Of a stretch of DNA of 49,247 nt, positions 8,799-17,434 are shown one piece after another. The DNA comes from Candidatus Pacearchaeota archaeon (GTDB lineage: Archaea; Nanobdellota; Nanobdellia; Pacearchaeales; GW2011-AR1): positions 1 through 49,247 of the forward strand of contig JACQLK010000022.1 of assembly GCA_016204145.1 (NCBI GenBank). The letters run 5' to 3'. Position 1 is the stretch's first letter. Each line of letters starts with the position of its first letter. The notes under the pieces are model-generated. The model saw only the letters and a list, made by a program, of their open reading frames with translations. It had not been told where the DNA came from and searched no databases. The position numbers and the translations under genes were made by a program.

Positions 8799-10652
8799 TT
8801 GAAAATGATTTTTGACAAAAAAGGGTTGAAAGGAAACAATTTTGTGCATTTGTTTTTTGCATTTTTATTTGTCGCGAGTTTGGTTTATGTGGGAAGTTTT
8901 GCTATGGCTCAAACGGTTATCGGACTTCTTAATATTACAAATGGCGCGGGTGTTCAATTCAATGCAAGTTCCAATCTTACAAGTATCAGCGTTAATAATA
9001 CTGGTGAGGGTGTGCTGTTAAATATTAATGAAGATACTAATTACGTATTTAATTTCAGCATTGACCATATTGCCGCCGCAAGAAACTTGACCGCAATAAA
9101 TATTACTCTGCCTTCAACTTTTGCTTATTGGAATGGTTCAAGTAGAGTTGGAAACGCCAGTACAGGCATCATCTCGTTTAATGTCACTCAAAGTGCTGCT
9201 GGAAATTTTAATGGTTCAGTATTGACTTGGAATGCAACTAATCTCACAAGTTGGATTATTAATCGCACAGGTTTTAACAATTACACTTATATTGCGTTTA
9301 ATGCAACTGCATGGGAACCTGGATATTATAACATGAGCGTCAGATTTTTCTATAATGCCACATTTTCTGCAGCAAACTTGGTGCCCGGAGGTTATAACGA
9401 AACAAACTTTTCAATCAGAGTAAATGACAGAACGAAACCATATGAAATTAATTTGTCCACCATCCCAAAGACATATCCAAATATTTCCGGTTCATTTACG
9501 ATTAATCTCTCTGTTTTGGATAATGGAAATCTTACTGCCGGATTAAGAGAGTATGATGTAACCGGAGTGAATATTACCATTATTAATAGCACAAACGGCA
9601 TGATCGCATCTTATCTTGCAACAAATGTTAGTGATAAATACTGGAATATTACCATACCAACTACCTCATTTTCAGATGGATTATACAACTTTTCTATTTT
9701 TGCCAATGACAGTGATAATAACATAAATGTTACCAATATAAGTAACGTTCGAATAGATAACACTGCGCCAACAGGAAGCGTTTCATGTACGCCCGGGACG
9801 GTTAATTTAGGGGATACTGTAACATGCACATGTTCTCCAAGCGACGGAGGTTCAGGAGAGAACAGCAGCGCAACTTCAATCACCGCGAATCCTTCAACAA
9901 CAAATACTGGAACTTATACTGTATCATGTTCTTTTGCAGATCTGGCAGGAAAGACGGGGACCGCATCAGGAACATACGTTGTTGAGCAAGGAGGAAATGT
10001 TGCTGGAACAGGTACTGGCGGAAGCGGTTCAGCGGCAACAGCAGGAACAACTGCGAAAGTTCAGTCGTTTACAAAAATAACTCCCGGAGCGGCTTCAATA
10101 GTTAAGAATTTCGACGCTGAAACGGGATTAAAAGAAATCCAGATAGATGTAAAGAACGAGGCGCAGAATGTCAAGGTAAGCGTAACAAAATATTCGGGAA
10201 AGCCCGCGGAGGTTTCTGTTGAGAAAGCTGGAAAGGTATTTCAGTATATGCAGATAAAAGTTGACAATGTTGCGGACAAATTAAACAAAGCGACAATTTC
10301 AACAAAGGTCAAGAAGACATGGGTTTCGGACAACGGTTTGACTAAAGATAAGGTCTCGTTGTTCAAGTTTGACGAAACAGCTGGAAAGTGGAATGAGTTG
10401 ACAACAACATTCGCAAGCGAAGATACGACATACTACTATTATGATGCCGAAGTGACGAGTTTCAGTTATTTTGCAATAGGGGAAAGAGGAGTTGTTGAAG
10501 TGACGACGCCTGGCACGGGAACGACTCCCGGCGGAGAAGATACTTCTGGAACGACGACGGCAGGCGGAACAAATTTGACTTGGTTATGGGTATTAATCGG
10601 CGTGGTCGTTTTAGCCGCGATTGCATGGTTTGTTTGGGGCAGAAAAAAATAA
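8799..10652 (+). CDS. Surface glycoprotein with Ig-like domains and PGF-pre-PGF-like domain, C-terminal TM anchor
   Basis: Signal peptide, many N-x-S/T sequons, 'VQSFTKITPGAASIVKNFDAETGLKEIQIDVKNEAQNVKVSV...SFSYFAIGE' typical of PGF-pre-PGF; C-terminal 'WLWVLIGVVVLAAIAWFVWGRKK'. Confidence 0.82.
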   Translation: MKMIFDKKGLKGNNFVHLFFAFLFVASLVYVGSFAMAQTVIGLLNITNGAGVQFNASSNLTSISVNNTGEGVLLNINEDTNYVFNFSIDHIAAARNLTAINITLPSTFAYWNGSSRVGNASTGIISFNVTQSAAGNFNGSVLTWNATNLTSWIINRTGFNNYTYIAFNATAWEPGYYNMSVRFFYNATFSAANLVPGGYNETNFSIRVNDRTKPYEINLSTIPKTYPNISGSFTINLSVLDNGNLTAGLREYDVTGVNITIINSTNGMIASYLATNVSDKYWNITIPTTSFSDGLYNFSIFANDSDNNINVTNISNVRIDNTAPTGSVSCTPGTVNLGDTVTCTCSPSDGGSGENSSATSITANPSTTNTGTYTVSCSFADLAGKTGTASGTYVVEQGGNVAGTGTGGSGSAATAGTTAKVQSFTKITPGAASIVKNFDAETGLKEIQIDVKNEAQNVKVSVTKYSGKPAEVSVEKAGKVFQYMQIKVDNVADKLNKATISTKVKKTWVSDNGLTKDKVSLFKFDETAGKWNELTTTFASEDTTYYYYDAEVTSFSYFAIGERGVVEVTTPGTGTTPGGEDTSGTTTAGGTNLTWLWVLIGVVVLAAIAWFVWGRKK

Positions 10653-10740
10653 TTTTGAGTTTTTTGCGGACATATACCCTGTTGGAAGAACACTTTCTTT
10701 TTTAATGAAACTTTTTCAATCATAAACCAAATTTATTTAA

Positions 10741-10905
10741 AAAATCTTAATTCTTCTTGACTCATTAAACAGAATTTTTTTATCCCTCCGCCAAAATCTC
10801 CCGACTACTCGTCCGAAGAGGTCAAGGTTAATGTAAAATCGCGAATTTATAGTTATCATTCTTTGTCCCCCCGAATGAAGCGAGCCAAATTTTCGCGCAA
10901 ATTTA
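10741..10905 (-). repeat. Dispersed intergenic repeat, reverse-orientation subtype copy 1
   Basis: Contains 'ttcttcttgactcattaaacagaat' and 'taatgtaaaatcgcgaatttatagttatcattctttgt', both echoed at 14560..14720. Confidence 0.65.
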
Positions 10906-10954
10906 AACAATATCTTCTTATTAAACAAATTCCCGCAAACCACAAACTAATTAA

Positions 10955-11635
10955 ATGATTTCTTATAAAAACTTTATTATGGAAGATGTTTTTAGAAATG
11001 AAATTAAAAAATTATCCTCTTCAGAAATTTTAGTTTCCCTTTATGATTTAATTATTCAAGATAGCTTGGAAAAAAATTTAAGGAAAGTTGACGGGTTGTA
11101 TCCCTTTGCAGAGACAAGCGATAATGAAGAATCCAGTTTTTTATCTTCAAGGCGTCTTCTGGACAAAGGGCTTGCCAAACGGGTTTTTATCATTGATGCC
11201 CCAAATAAAAACGGTTTCCCGGGTTTTGATTCTTGGTCGGATAAACTCTTAAAAAAATACGGCATCTCTGCATTGCCTGTTGATTTTTCATATTCCGGAG
11301 AATTTAACACTTTGACTGAAGCAGAGGCGTTAATAAGATATTCGATTAAAAACAACTTAAAGTCACTTTATATTCTTGCACCGAGATTTCATTTGCTGAG
11401 AGCATTCATGACCGCCTCCAGCGTCGTTATAAGGGAAAATCCTGAAATGAATTTATTTGCATATTCCGGAGCAGAGCAGGATTGGAATCAAACCGTAATT
11501 CATTCCCAAGGGATTGTCAAAGGGAAGAGAATTGATTTAATCGCGGGCGAGATGGAACGCATAAAAAAATATCAACTCATGGGAGATTTGGAATCCACGG
11601 AGAAAATTATTGAATATATTTTGCACAGAAAATGA
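10955..11635 (+). CDS. YdcF/DUF218-like protein (tentative)
   Basis: 226-aa ORF with Rossmann-like 'VFIIDAPNKNG...', 'TLTEAEALIRYSIKNNLKSLYILAPRFHLLRA'. Family assignment by eye only. Confidence 0.55.
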   Translation: MISYKNFIMEDVFRNEIKKLSSSEILVSLYDLIIQDSLEKNLRKVDGLYPFAETSDNEESSFLSSRRLLDKGLAKRVFIIDAPNKNGFPGFDSWSDKLLKKYGISALPVDFSYSGEFNTLTEAEALIRYSIKNNLKSLYILAPRFHLLRAFMTASSVVIRENPEMNLFAYSGAEQDWNQTVIHSQGIVKGKRIDLIAGEMERIKKYQLMGDLESTEKIIEYILHRK

Positions 11636-11676
11636 TATATCCAAATTCTTAAAAACTTATTTTTCTTTTTTGTTCA

Positions 11677-12906
11677 ATGAAAATTATAGCGGATTTGCAG
11701 ATACATTCGCGTTATGCGAGAGCGACTTCGAAAGACATAACAATTGACAATCTTGAAAAATGGGCGAAAATAAAAGGACTCGACTTAATCGGGACAGGGG
11801 ATTTTCAGCATCCTCTTTGGCGGAAAGAAATTGACGAAAAATTAATTGAGGATGACAATGGAATTTTGAGGACGAAAGGCGGATTTCCTTTTTTGTGGCA
11901 GACAGAAATCAGTTTGATGTTCTCGGATAACGGAAGAAGGGCCGTGCATCTTCTTGTTTTTGTTCCAAACAGAAAAATAGCCGATGAATTTACAAAATAT
12001 CTTCTTGGGAAGGGAAGAATTGATTATGACGGGAGGCCGATTTTTGGAATTACATGCGAAGATTTTGTCAAGGACTTAAAAAACATCGACGATAAAATAG
12101 AAATAATCCCCGCGCATTGCATGACCCCTTGGTTTGGAATTTTTGGAAGCAAGTCGGGATTTAATTCCCTGAAGGACTGCTTCAAAAGCCAAACAGAAAA
12201 GATTTACGCGATTGAGTCGGGAATGTCGGCAAATCCAGAAATGCTATGGAGATTTCAGGAATTTATCGACGGAAAAATAAACATCGTTAGTTTTTCAGAC
12301 ATGCACAGTTTTTGGCCGTGGAGAATCGGGCGGGAAGCCACGGTTTTTGAAATTCCGGAATTGAGTTATGAAAACATAATAAAAGCGATTCGCACAGGCG
12401 TCGGATTGAAAGGAACAATAGAGACGCCGCCTGAATACGGAAAATATCATTATGACGGGCACAGAAATTGCAATTTTTCATCCTCTTACGAAGAGACGAA
12501 AAAACTCAACGGCATTTGTCCGATATGCAAAAAGCCGCTCATCATCGGCGTGGATTACAGAGTCGAGGAAATTGCAAAAGAGCAAAAAGGATTCAAGCCG
12601 AAAAACGCAAAAGAATTTTATTCGTTCATACCTTTGCATGAATTAATCTCCATTCTTTACGAGACGCCAATGGCCTCAAAAAAATCATGGGCAATTTACA
12701 ACAATATGATTGAGAAATTCGGAAACGAGTTAAATATTTTGATGAACGTTTCAAAAGAGGAATTTGTAAAAAAAGAAACCGACGAAAATCTCACGGAGCT
12801 GATTCTGAAAAGCCGCGACGGAAAAATAAAAGTCAAGCCGGGATACGACGGAGAATACGGAAAAGTTTTGATTGGAGAACGGGAGAAGCAGGGGAAGTTG
12901 ATTTGA
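11677..12906 (+). CDS. endoQ: Endonuclease Q-like PHP-domain protein
   Basis: 'MKIIADLQIHSRYARATSKDITIDNLEKWAKIKGLDLIGTGDFQHPLW', 'IIPAHCMTPWFGIFGSKSGFNSL', C-terminal CPIC zinc motif. Confidence 0.88.
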   Translation: MKIIADLQIHSRYARATSKDITIDNLEKWAKIKGLDLIGTGDFQHPLWRKEIDEKLIEDDNGILRTKGGFPFLWQTEISLMFSDNGRRAVHLLVFVPNRKIADEFTKYLLGKGRIDYDGRPIFGITCEDFVKDLKNIDDKIEIIPAHCMTPWFGIFGSKSGFNSLKDCFKSQTEKIYAIESGMSANPEMLWRFQEFIDGKINIVSFSDMHSFWPWRIGREATVFEIPELSYENIIKAIRTGVGLKGTIETPPEYGKYHYDGHRNCNFSSSYEETKKLNGICPICKKPLIIGVDYRVEEIAKEQKGFKPKNAKEFYSFIPLHELISILYETPMASKKSWAIYNNMIEKFGNELNILMNVSKEEFVKKETDENLTELILKSRDGKIKVKPGYDGEYGKVLIGEREKQGKLI

Positions 12907-12949
12907 TTTTTAAAATTTTATTTTTATTAATTCCGCCCCCCTAAGACCA

Positions 12950-13092
12950 GAAGAGAAAAAATTTGTTTCACTTCGTTTAAATATTAACGGCTTCGCGCCA
13001 GGTTTCATCAAGGCACTTCGCGAAATAAAAACGTTAATTGGCAATTCCGCCCTTTAATTTTTATGGGATTTTCTTGATTAACATTTTTTCTT
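12950..13092 (+). repeat. Structured intergenic repeat, copy 2
   Basis: 'ttaacggcttcgcgccaggtttcatcaaggcacttcgcgaaataaaaacgttaat' matches 5321 onward; same stem potential retained. Confidence 0.7.
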
Positions 13093-13126
13093 TATGAAAA
13101 ACTTATACGACCGTTGGATATAAAAA

Positions 13127-13288
13127 TTATAAATCAATTGACGATACAGCATAGGTTTTATGGGGTTGGAGTTTTTTATATCCAAATTTCAAGAATTTGT
13201 AATGCGCGTCTTTCGTCTGATTTTTGCAGTTTTGGCAGATTTTTTTCAGAGTATGATCTTTGCAGGAAGGGCATTTTTTTAATTTCAC
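13127..13288 (-). CDS. nop10: H/ACA RNP component Nop10 (GTG start)
   Basis: 'MKLKKCPSCKDHTLKKICQNCKNQTKDAHYKF' zinc-ribbon. GTG at 13288 overlaps the upstream TGA as GTGA. Confidence 0.8.
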   Translation of the reverse strand: MKLKKCPSCKDHTLKKICQNCKNQTKDAHYKFLKFGYKKLQPHKTYAVSSIDL

Positions 13289-13713
13289 TTCAACCCCATC
13301 AGATATTCCTTCAGATTCGGATGCAAGGAAACACCGAAACATTTCTCAATCTTGTCGGGAGAGATCCATTTTGAGTCCTCGTATTCTTCGCTCAACTTTT
13401 TCTTTCCTCCGGAGATTTCACACAAATAATACACCGACAGAAGCCCGTTTTTCTCGGAATAGGTTTTTACGAAAACAGAACCCAAAATTTCAATTGCGAG
13501 CCCTGTTTTCCCCCTTATCTTTCTCTTTAATTCCATTTCAATATCGTCGCCATAATTTATCTTTGTTCCGGGAAAGCACCATGTCAATCCGGTTATATGC
13601 GAAGGCTTTTTTCTTTTTACTATAAGAATTTTTTTTGAAGCCGTGTCAAATAAAATTCCGAGGGCTATGTTCAGCGGCGCCTTTCTTTCAGAAAGCTGAA
13701 TCATCTCTGCCAT
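13285..13713 (-). CDS. NUDIX-fold protein with degenerate catalytic box
   Basis: 'ALGILFDTASKKILIVKRKK....GLTWCFPGTKINYGDDIEMELKRKIRGKTGLAI'. The expected REUxEE reads RKIRGK. Confidence 0.75.
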   Translation of the reverse strand: MAEMIQLSERKAPLNIALGILFDTASKKILIVKRKKPSHITGLTWCFPGTKINYGDDIEMELKRKIRGKTGLAIEILGSVFVKTYSEKNGLLSVYYLCEISGGKKKLSEEYEDSKWISPDKIEKCFGVSLHPNLKEYLMGLK

Positions 13714-13786
13714 ACCGACAATAATCCTCTTCTTTATTTAAGCTTTGTGATATTCTGTTGCCATGGAAAAATGAAAGCATTTTTTG

Positions 13787-14494
13787 TCACTTAATGCTGA
13801 ATTCAACCCGATTTTCTTTTGCCTTTTTTTCAATCTTTTCAACCGCTTCCCTCATTTTTCTGTCCGCTTTTTTGAAATCTGTAGATTCCGTTTTTACGGA
13901 ATATTTTCCCGCTGCGAGGTATTTTATTTCAGCGTCGCTGTCCGAGAAGACGGATTTTATGAGATTTATTCCGTCAGGCAATTCCGTCTTTAAAAAAATT
14001 TCCTTTTTTATGACCGCTTTTTTTTGTTTTTGCGCGGTTAAAATTTCAAGAATTTTTTCCGCCCCGGTTTTTCCAACGAGTTTTTCAAGCTTATTCGGGT
14101 TCTCTTTTATTTCTCCAAGAAAATCGTAAACGCTGCTTTCTTTTTTTATTTTTTCGATTATTTCCTCTGATTTTTCGCCGAGAATCTTTCTCAGGATGCT
14201 GAAAAAAGCCATTTCCTGCTGGTATTTCTCCATGACTTCCTTTCTTTCTTTTGAAGAGACCCTCCTCAAAGACAATTCCGCGTTTCCGCTGCCCGAAACT
14301 CTCAATACCTTGCAAACAATTTTCTTTTTCGGAACAACATAATCCCTGAGATTTCGTATTCTCCCCGGAGCAATCTCCGACGTAGTTATGCTTCCGTCCA
14401 CTTCCTTTCCCTCGAAAAATATTTTCACAAACACTATCGTGTTTTCTATTCTTTCAACAGAGCACAAAACAATGTCTCCTTCTTCCAAAGCCAT
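13787..14494 (-). CDS. Translation initiation factor 2 subunit alpha (aIF2-alpha)
   Basis: N-terminal S1 domain 'EEGDIVLCSVERIENTIVFVKIFFEGKEVDGSITTSEIAPGRIRNLRDYVVPKKKIVCKVLRV'; C-terminal alpha/beta domain; neighbours nop10. Confidence 0.9.
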   Translation of the reverse strand: MALEEGDIVLCSVERIENTIVFVKIFFEGKEVDGSITTSEIAPGRIRNLRDYVVPKKKIVCKVLRVSGSGNAELSLRRVSSKERKEVMEKYQQEMAFFSILRKILGEKSEEIIEKIKKESSVYDFLGEIKENPNKLEKLVGKTGAEKILEILTAQKQKKAVIKKEIFLKTELPDGINLIKSVFSDSDAEIKYLAAGKYSVKTESTDFKKADRKMREAVEKIEKKAKENRVEFSIK

Positions 14495-14557
14495 AAATTT
14501 TATAGAGAAAAAAGCTTTTTAATACTAACGATTCACCGGGTTTGTTTAGAAGGTCCC

Positions 14558-14765
14558 GATTCTTCTTGACTTATTAAACAGAATATTTTTTCATCCCGCC
14601 AACTCGTGCCCTGATTTATTATTAATATAAAAATTACTTAAATCAAAGCACTCACCCACTCCAGACAAAAACTTATGTTAGCATAAAATCGCGGATTTAT
14701 CGTTATCATCCTTTGTCATCGCGAGAGAAGCGAGCCGATTTTTCATTGTAAATTTAAACAAAATC
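14558..14765 (-). repeat. Dispersed intergenic repeat, reverse-orientation subtype copy 2
   Basis: 'ttcttcttgacttattaaacagaat' and 'gcataaaatcgcggatttatcgttatcatcctttgt', then 'gaagcgagcc' as in copy 1. Confidence 0.65.
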
Positions 14766-14786
14766 CATTTATTGAACAAAATCAAA

Positions 14787-15152
14787 TCACTCCGAATGCG
14801 CTCTTAATATTCTCAGCTGCGAAAATATCCTGTCTTTTTCCCTCATTGCCCTTTTATCCTGCCTGTTCTTTTCAAAATGTTTCATAACTTTATTGAGCTT
14901 TCCCTCGATGTTTTTCAAATCAGGGTTTACGTATTTGTTTTTTTCCTTTAAAATTCTGGATATCTTTTTCCCGTGCTCTTTAGGATGTATCCCCTGTTTT
15001 CTGAGGGCTTCGCCTATTTTTTCAGACGTTATTCCCGTTTCAGCAAGTTCCAAGACGCGCTTTTCAAACTCCGATCCGGAAAGTTTTTTTGAGATGATTT
15101 TTCCTTCGCTTTCCGAGGGCGCTTTCTTTTTTTCAGTTTTTTTTCTTGCCAT
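14787..15152 (-). CDS. rps15: 30S ribosomal protein uS15
   Basis: 'LAETGITSEKIGEALRKQGIHPKEHGKKISRILKEKNKYVNPDLKNIEGKLNKVMKHFEKNRQDKRAMREKDRIFSQLRIL' matches archaeal S15 architecture. Confidence 0.88.
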   Translation of the reverse strand: MARKKTEKKKAPSESEGKIISKKLSGSEFEKRVLELAETGITSEKIGEALRKQGIHPKEHGKKISRILKEKNKYVNPDLKNIEGKLNKVMKHFEKNRQDKRAMREKDRIFSQLRILRAHSE

Positions 15153-15701
15153 TTTTTTAATTGCCGTTTTTGATTTTTAAATCTATTGATTGATTTTTTG
15201 GAGATATTTATTTCGGTCTAAAAATCCATTTTTTTATCCAAATAATTTGTTCCCACCCGCCCATCCCATAATGAGCGAATAAAAAATAATTTTCAAACTG
15301 AATTTTCTTGCAAAGTCGTTCGCCGTCCGCCCTATTCGCGTCCTGACTTTGCCATTGATAAAATAAAATTTGTCAAAGTCAAAACTCTTGCCATCCGACA
15401 CCTTTGGCGCCGGCAAAAAAGATTCCGACCAATTGATATAAAATTAATTAAATTAAAATACCCATCCCGCAAAATAATATTAATTCTAAAACCCGACGCC
15501 ATAATTGATGAGAATAATTCCCAAATCAACGGATAAAATCGCAACTGAATCCGGAGAGTTAACATTTTTTCAGATGACTTTCGCGAATTTTCTTATATCC
15601 TAAGCGGTTATTTTCTTCCATCCCCTTCCGCAAACAAATTGAAAAATATTTAAATGCGGAAAAATTGGCTTTATAATATAATTGTCTAAAATTGAGGATA
15701 A

Positions 15702-16490
15702 ATGGGGAAAACGATTGGGGTGATGAGTTTGAAGGGAGGAGTCGGAAAGACGTCAAGCGTCGTGGCTCTCGGCGACGCAATTTCTGAATTGGGAAAAAAA
15801 GCGCTTTTAATCGACGGAAACCTCTCCGCGCCGAATCTCGGCCTGCATTTGAATCTTCTCGGGTTTCCGACGCTGCACCACGTTCTTGCGAGAAGGGCGA
15901 ACATTCGCGATTCTATTCACAAAATGGAAAATTTCGACATTATTCCGTCGTCGATTCTTTACAGCTCGAAATTGAATCCCTTGGAATTAAGGGACAGAAT
16001 AAGCCCGCTTAAAAAAAGATATGATGCGATAATAATTGATTCTTCTCCGGCGCTGAACGAGGAGACGCTTGCGGTAATGCTTGCCTCCGACGGAGTTATC
16101 GTCGTGACAACCCCCGACATTCCTTCTTTGAGCATGGCAATGAAAGCAGTGAGAATGGCGAGGCAAAGAGACATCTTGGTAATCGGATTGATATTGAACA
16201 AAGTGCATGACAAATATTTTGATTTGTCAATTGAAGAAATAGAAGACACTCTCGGCGTTCCAGTGCTGGCGGTAATCCCATATGACACGGACATTCAAAA
16301 ATCGCTTTACGAGTTCATGCCCTTGACACAATACAATCCGAATTCAAACGCAAGCACGGAATATAAAAAACTCGCCGGCGTTTTAATCGGAGAAAAATAC
16401 CGTCCGTCCGGATTCAGGGAATTTTTTAAAACCTCTCCAAAGAAGGAAGAAATCAACAGAGAGATTTATTATCATAGGGTTTTTGGATGA
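15702..16490 (+). CDS. minD: MinD/ParA-family ATPase
   Basis: Deviant Walker A 'SLKGGVGKTSSVVALGDAI', 'DAIIIDSSPALNEETL'. Confidence 0.92.
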   Translation: MGKTIGVMSLKGGVGKTSSVVALGDAISELGKKALLIDGNLSAPNLGLHLNLLGFPTLHHVLARRANIRDSIHKMENFDIIPSSILYSSKLNPLELRDRISPLKKRYDAIIIDSSPALNEETLAVMLASDGVIVVTTPDIPSLSMAMKAVRMARQRDILVIGLILNKVHDKYFDLSIEEIEDTLGVPVLAVIPYDTDIQKSLYEFMPLTQYNPNSNASTEYKKLAGVLIGEKYRPSGFREFFKTSPKKEEINREIYYHRVFG

Positions 16491-16532
16491 ATTCATTCAA
16501 AACTTTGGATTATCTTCTTTCAATTTTTTTTC

Positions 16533-16640
16533 ATAGCCCCGCCCGGATTCAAAGCAGAACCGTCCAGCGGGGTTCTGCACCTCCAGCAACCGCAAACAAT
16601 CATGGGGTTTTAGCAAACCCAAACATTCTTTCAGAATGTT
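16533..16640. repeat. Partial duplicate of the tRNA-Gln 3' end plus three small hairpins
   Basis: 18-nt 'atagccccgcccggattc' at 16533 repeats at 16641 inside the tRNA. Hairpins gcagaacc/ggttctgc (16554..16578), GGGTTT/AAACCC, and aacattct/agaatgtt directly 3' of the tRNA. Confidence 0.75.
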
Positions 16641-16641
16641 A

Positions 16642-16734
16642 TAGCCCCGCCCGGATTCGAACCGGGGTCACAGCCTTTCCATATTTCAAACAAATTTCAA
16701 AGGGCCGTATCCTTGACCGCTAGACTACGGGGCT
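16642..16734 (-). tRNA. tRNA-Gln(TTG) with 20-nt intron
   Basis: Acceptor AGCCCCG/CGGGGCT (A1-U72), anticodon stem CGGCC/GGCTG, T-arm CCCGG-TTCGAAT-CCGGG. Intron + coords 16677..16696; spliced loop CTTTGAA. Confidence 0.87.
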
Positions 16735-17208
16735 TTTAGATAAAATGAGATAACAGTTTATAAGAATTTTGAATTTTTTAAATTCAGTTAATTTGCGACA
16801 ACCTTGTTATTTTTCAATTTTTTTGCAAGCATTCCGCTCATCTTCCCAAGCCGATTTTAATCAAAACCGCCCCTGTTCACATTTACGGCATTGTTTGGAG
16901 ATTAATATTTTTCAATCAACAGGAATTAGCGGAGCGGCTTTTATAGGATATTTTATCATAAAATTTCTCTGCCAGTCAAAAGAAAGCAAAAGATAAGTTG
17001 CCTGTTGAACAGTAAAGCGAGGTTAACTCCGACAAATTCGATTAACGGTTATAGCGGGATTTGCACATTAACTTTTTTCAGATAATTCAAAATGATTGCC
17101 ATTCCTGCTACGTCTCAAAAAACAATTTTGATCTTCAACCGCGTTTTAAAGTATTAATTCTATTTTCTGCATTGGAAATATTTAAATATAATGCTCCGAT
17201 AAAATAAC

Positions 17209-17406
17209 ATGGCGTTTGGAAGATTTTTTTGGTTTTTGATTTGCCTTGCGTTCGGAGGATATCTCATCAATTATTCGCTGCAATTTTATCCCATAGACGA
17301 AGTTTTTTCCGGAATGAACAAATACGCAATCCTCATCGCCGGAGCGCTTCTAATCCTCGGCGGAATTAACCGCCTTCTTGCGAGAAAACACGGCAATTCT
17401 GAATAA
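17209..17406 (+). CDS. Small two-TM membrane protein
   Basis: 65-aa hydrophobic ORF with two TM segments, directly upstream of the next gene. Confidence 0.55.
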   Translation: MAFGRFFWFLICLAFGGYLINYSLQFYPIDEVFSGMNKYAILIAGALLILGGINRLLARKHGNSE

Positions 17407-17434
17407 GGTTTATATATATAATTTCCATCTTTTT

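Noticed and set aside
16487-16723. 78-aa ORF '..CYSPARIRTGVTAFP..'
   Set aside because: Antisense to tRNA-Gln and its fragment repeat; not protein-coding.
16533-16734. Repeated tRNA 3' end as attL/attR of an integrated element
   Set aside because: Only about 100 nt lies between the copies and no integrase is nearby; at most a scar.
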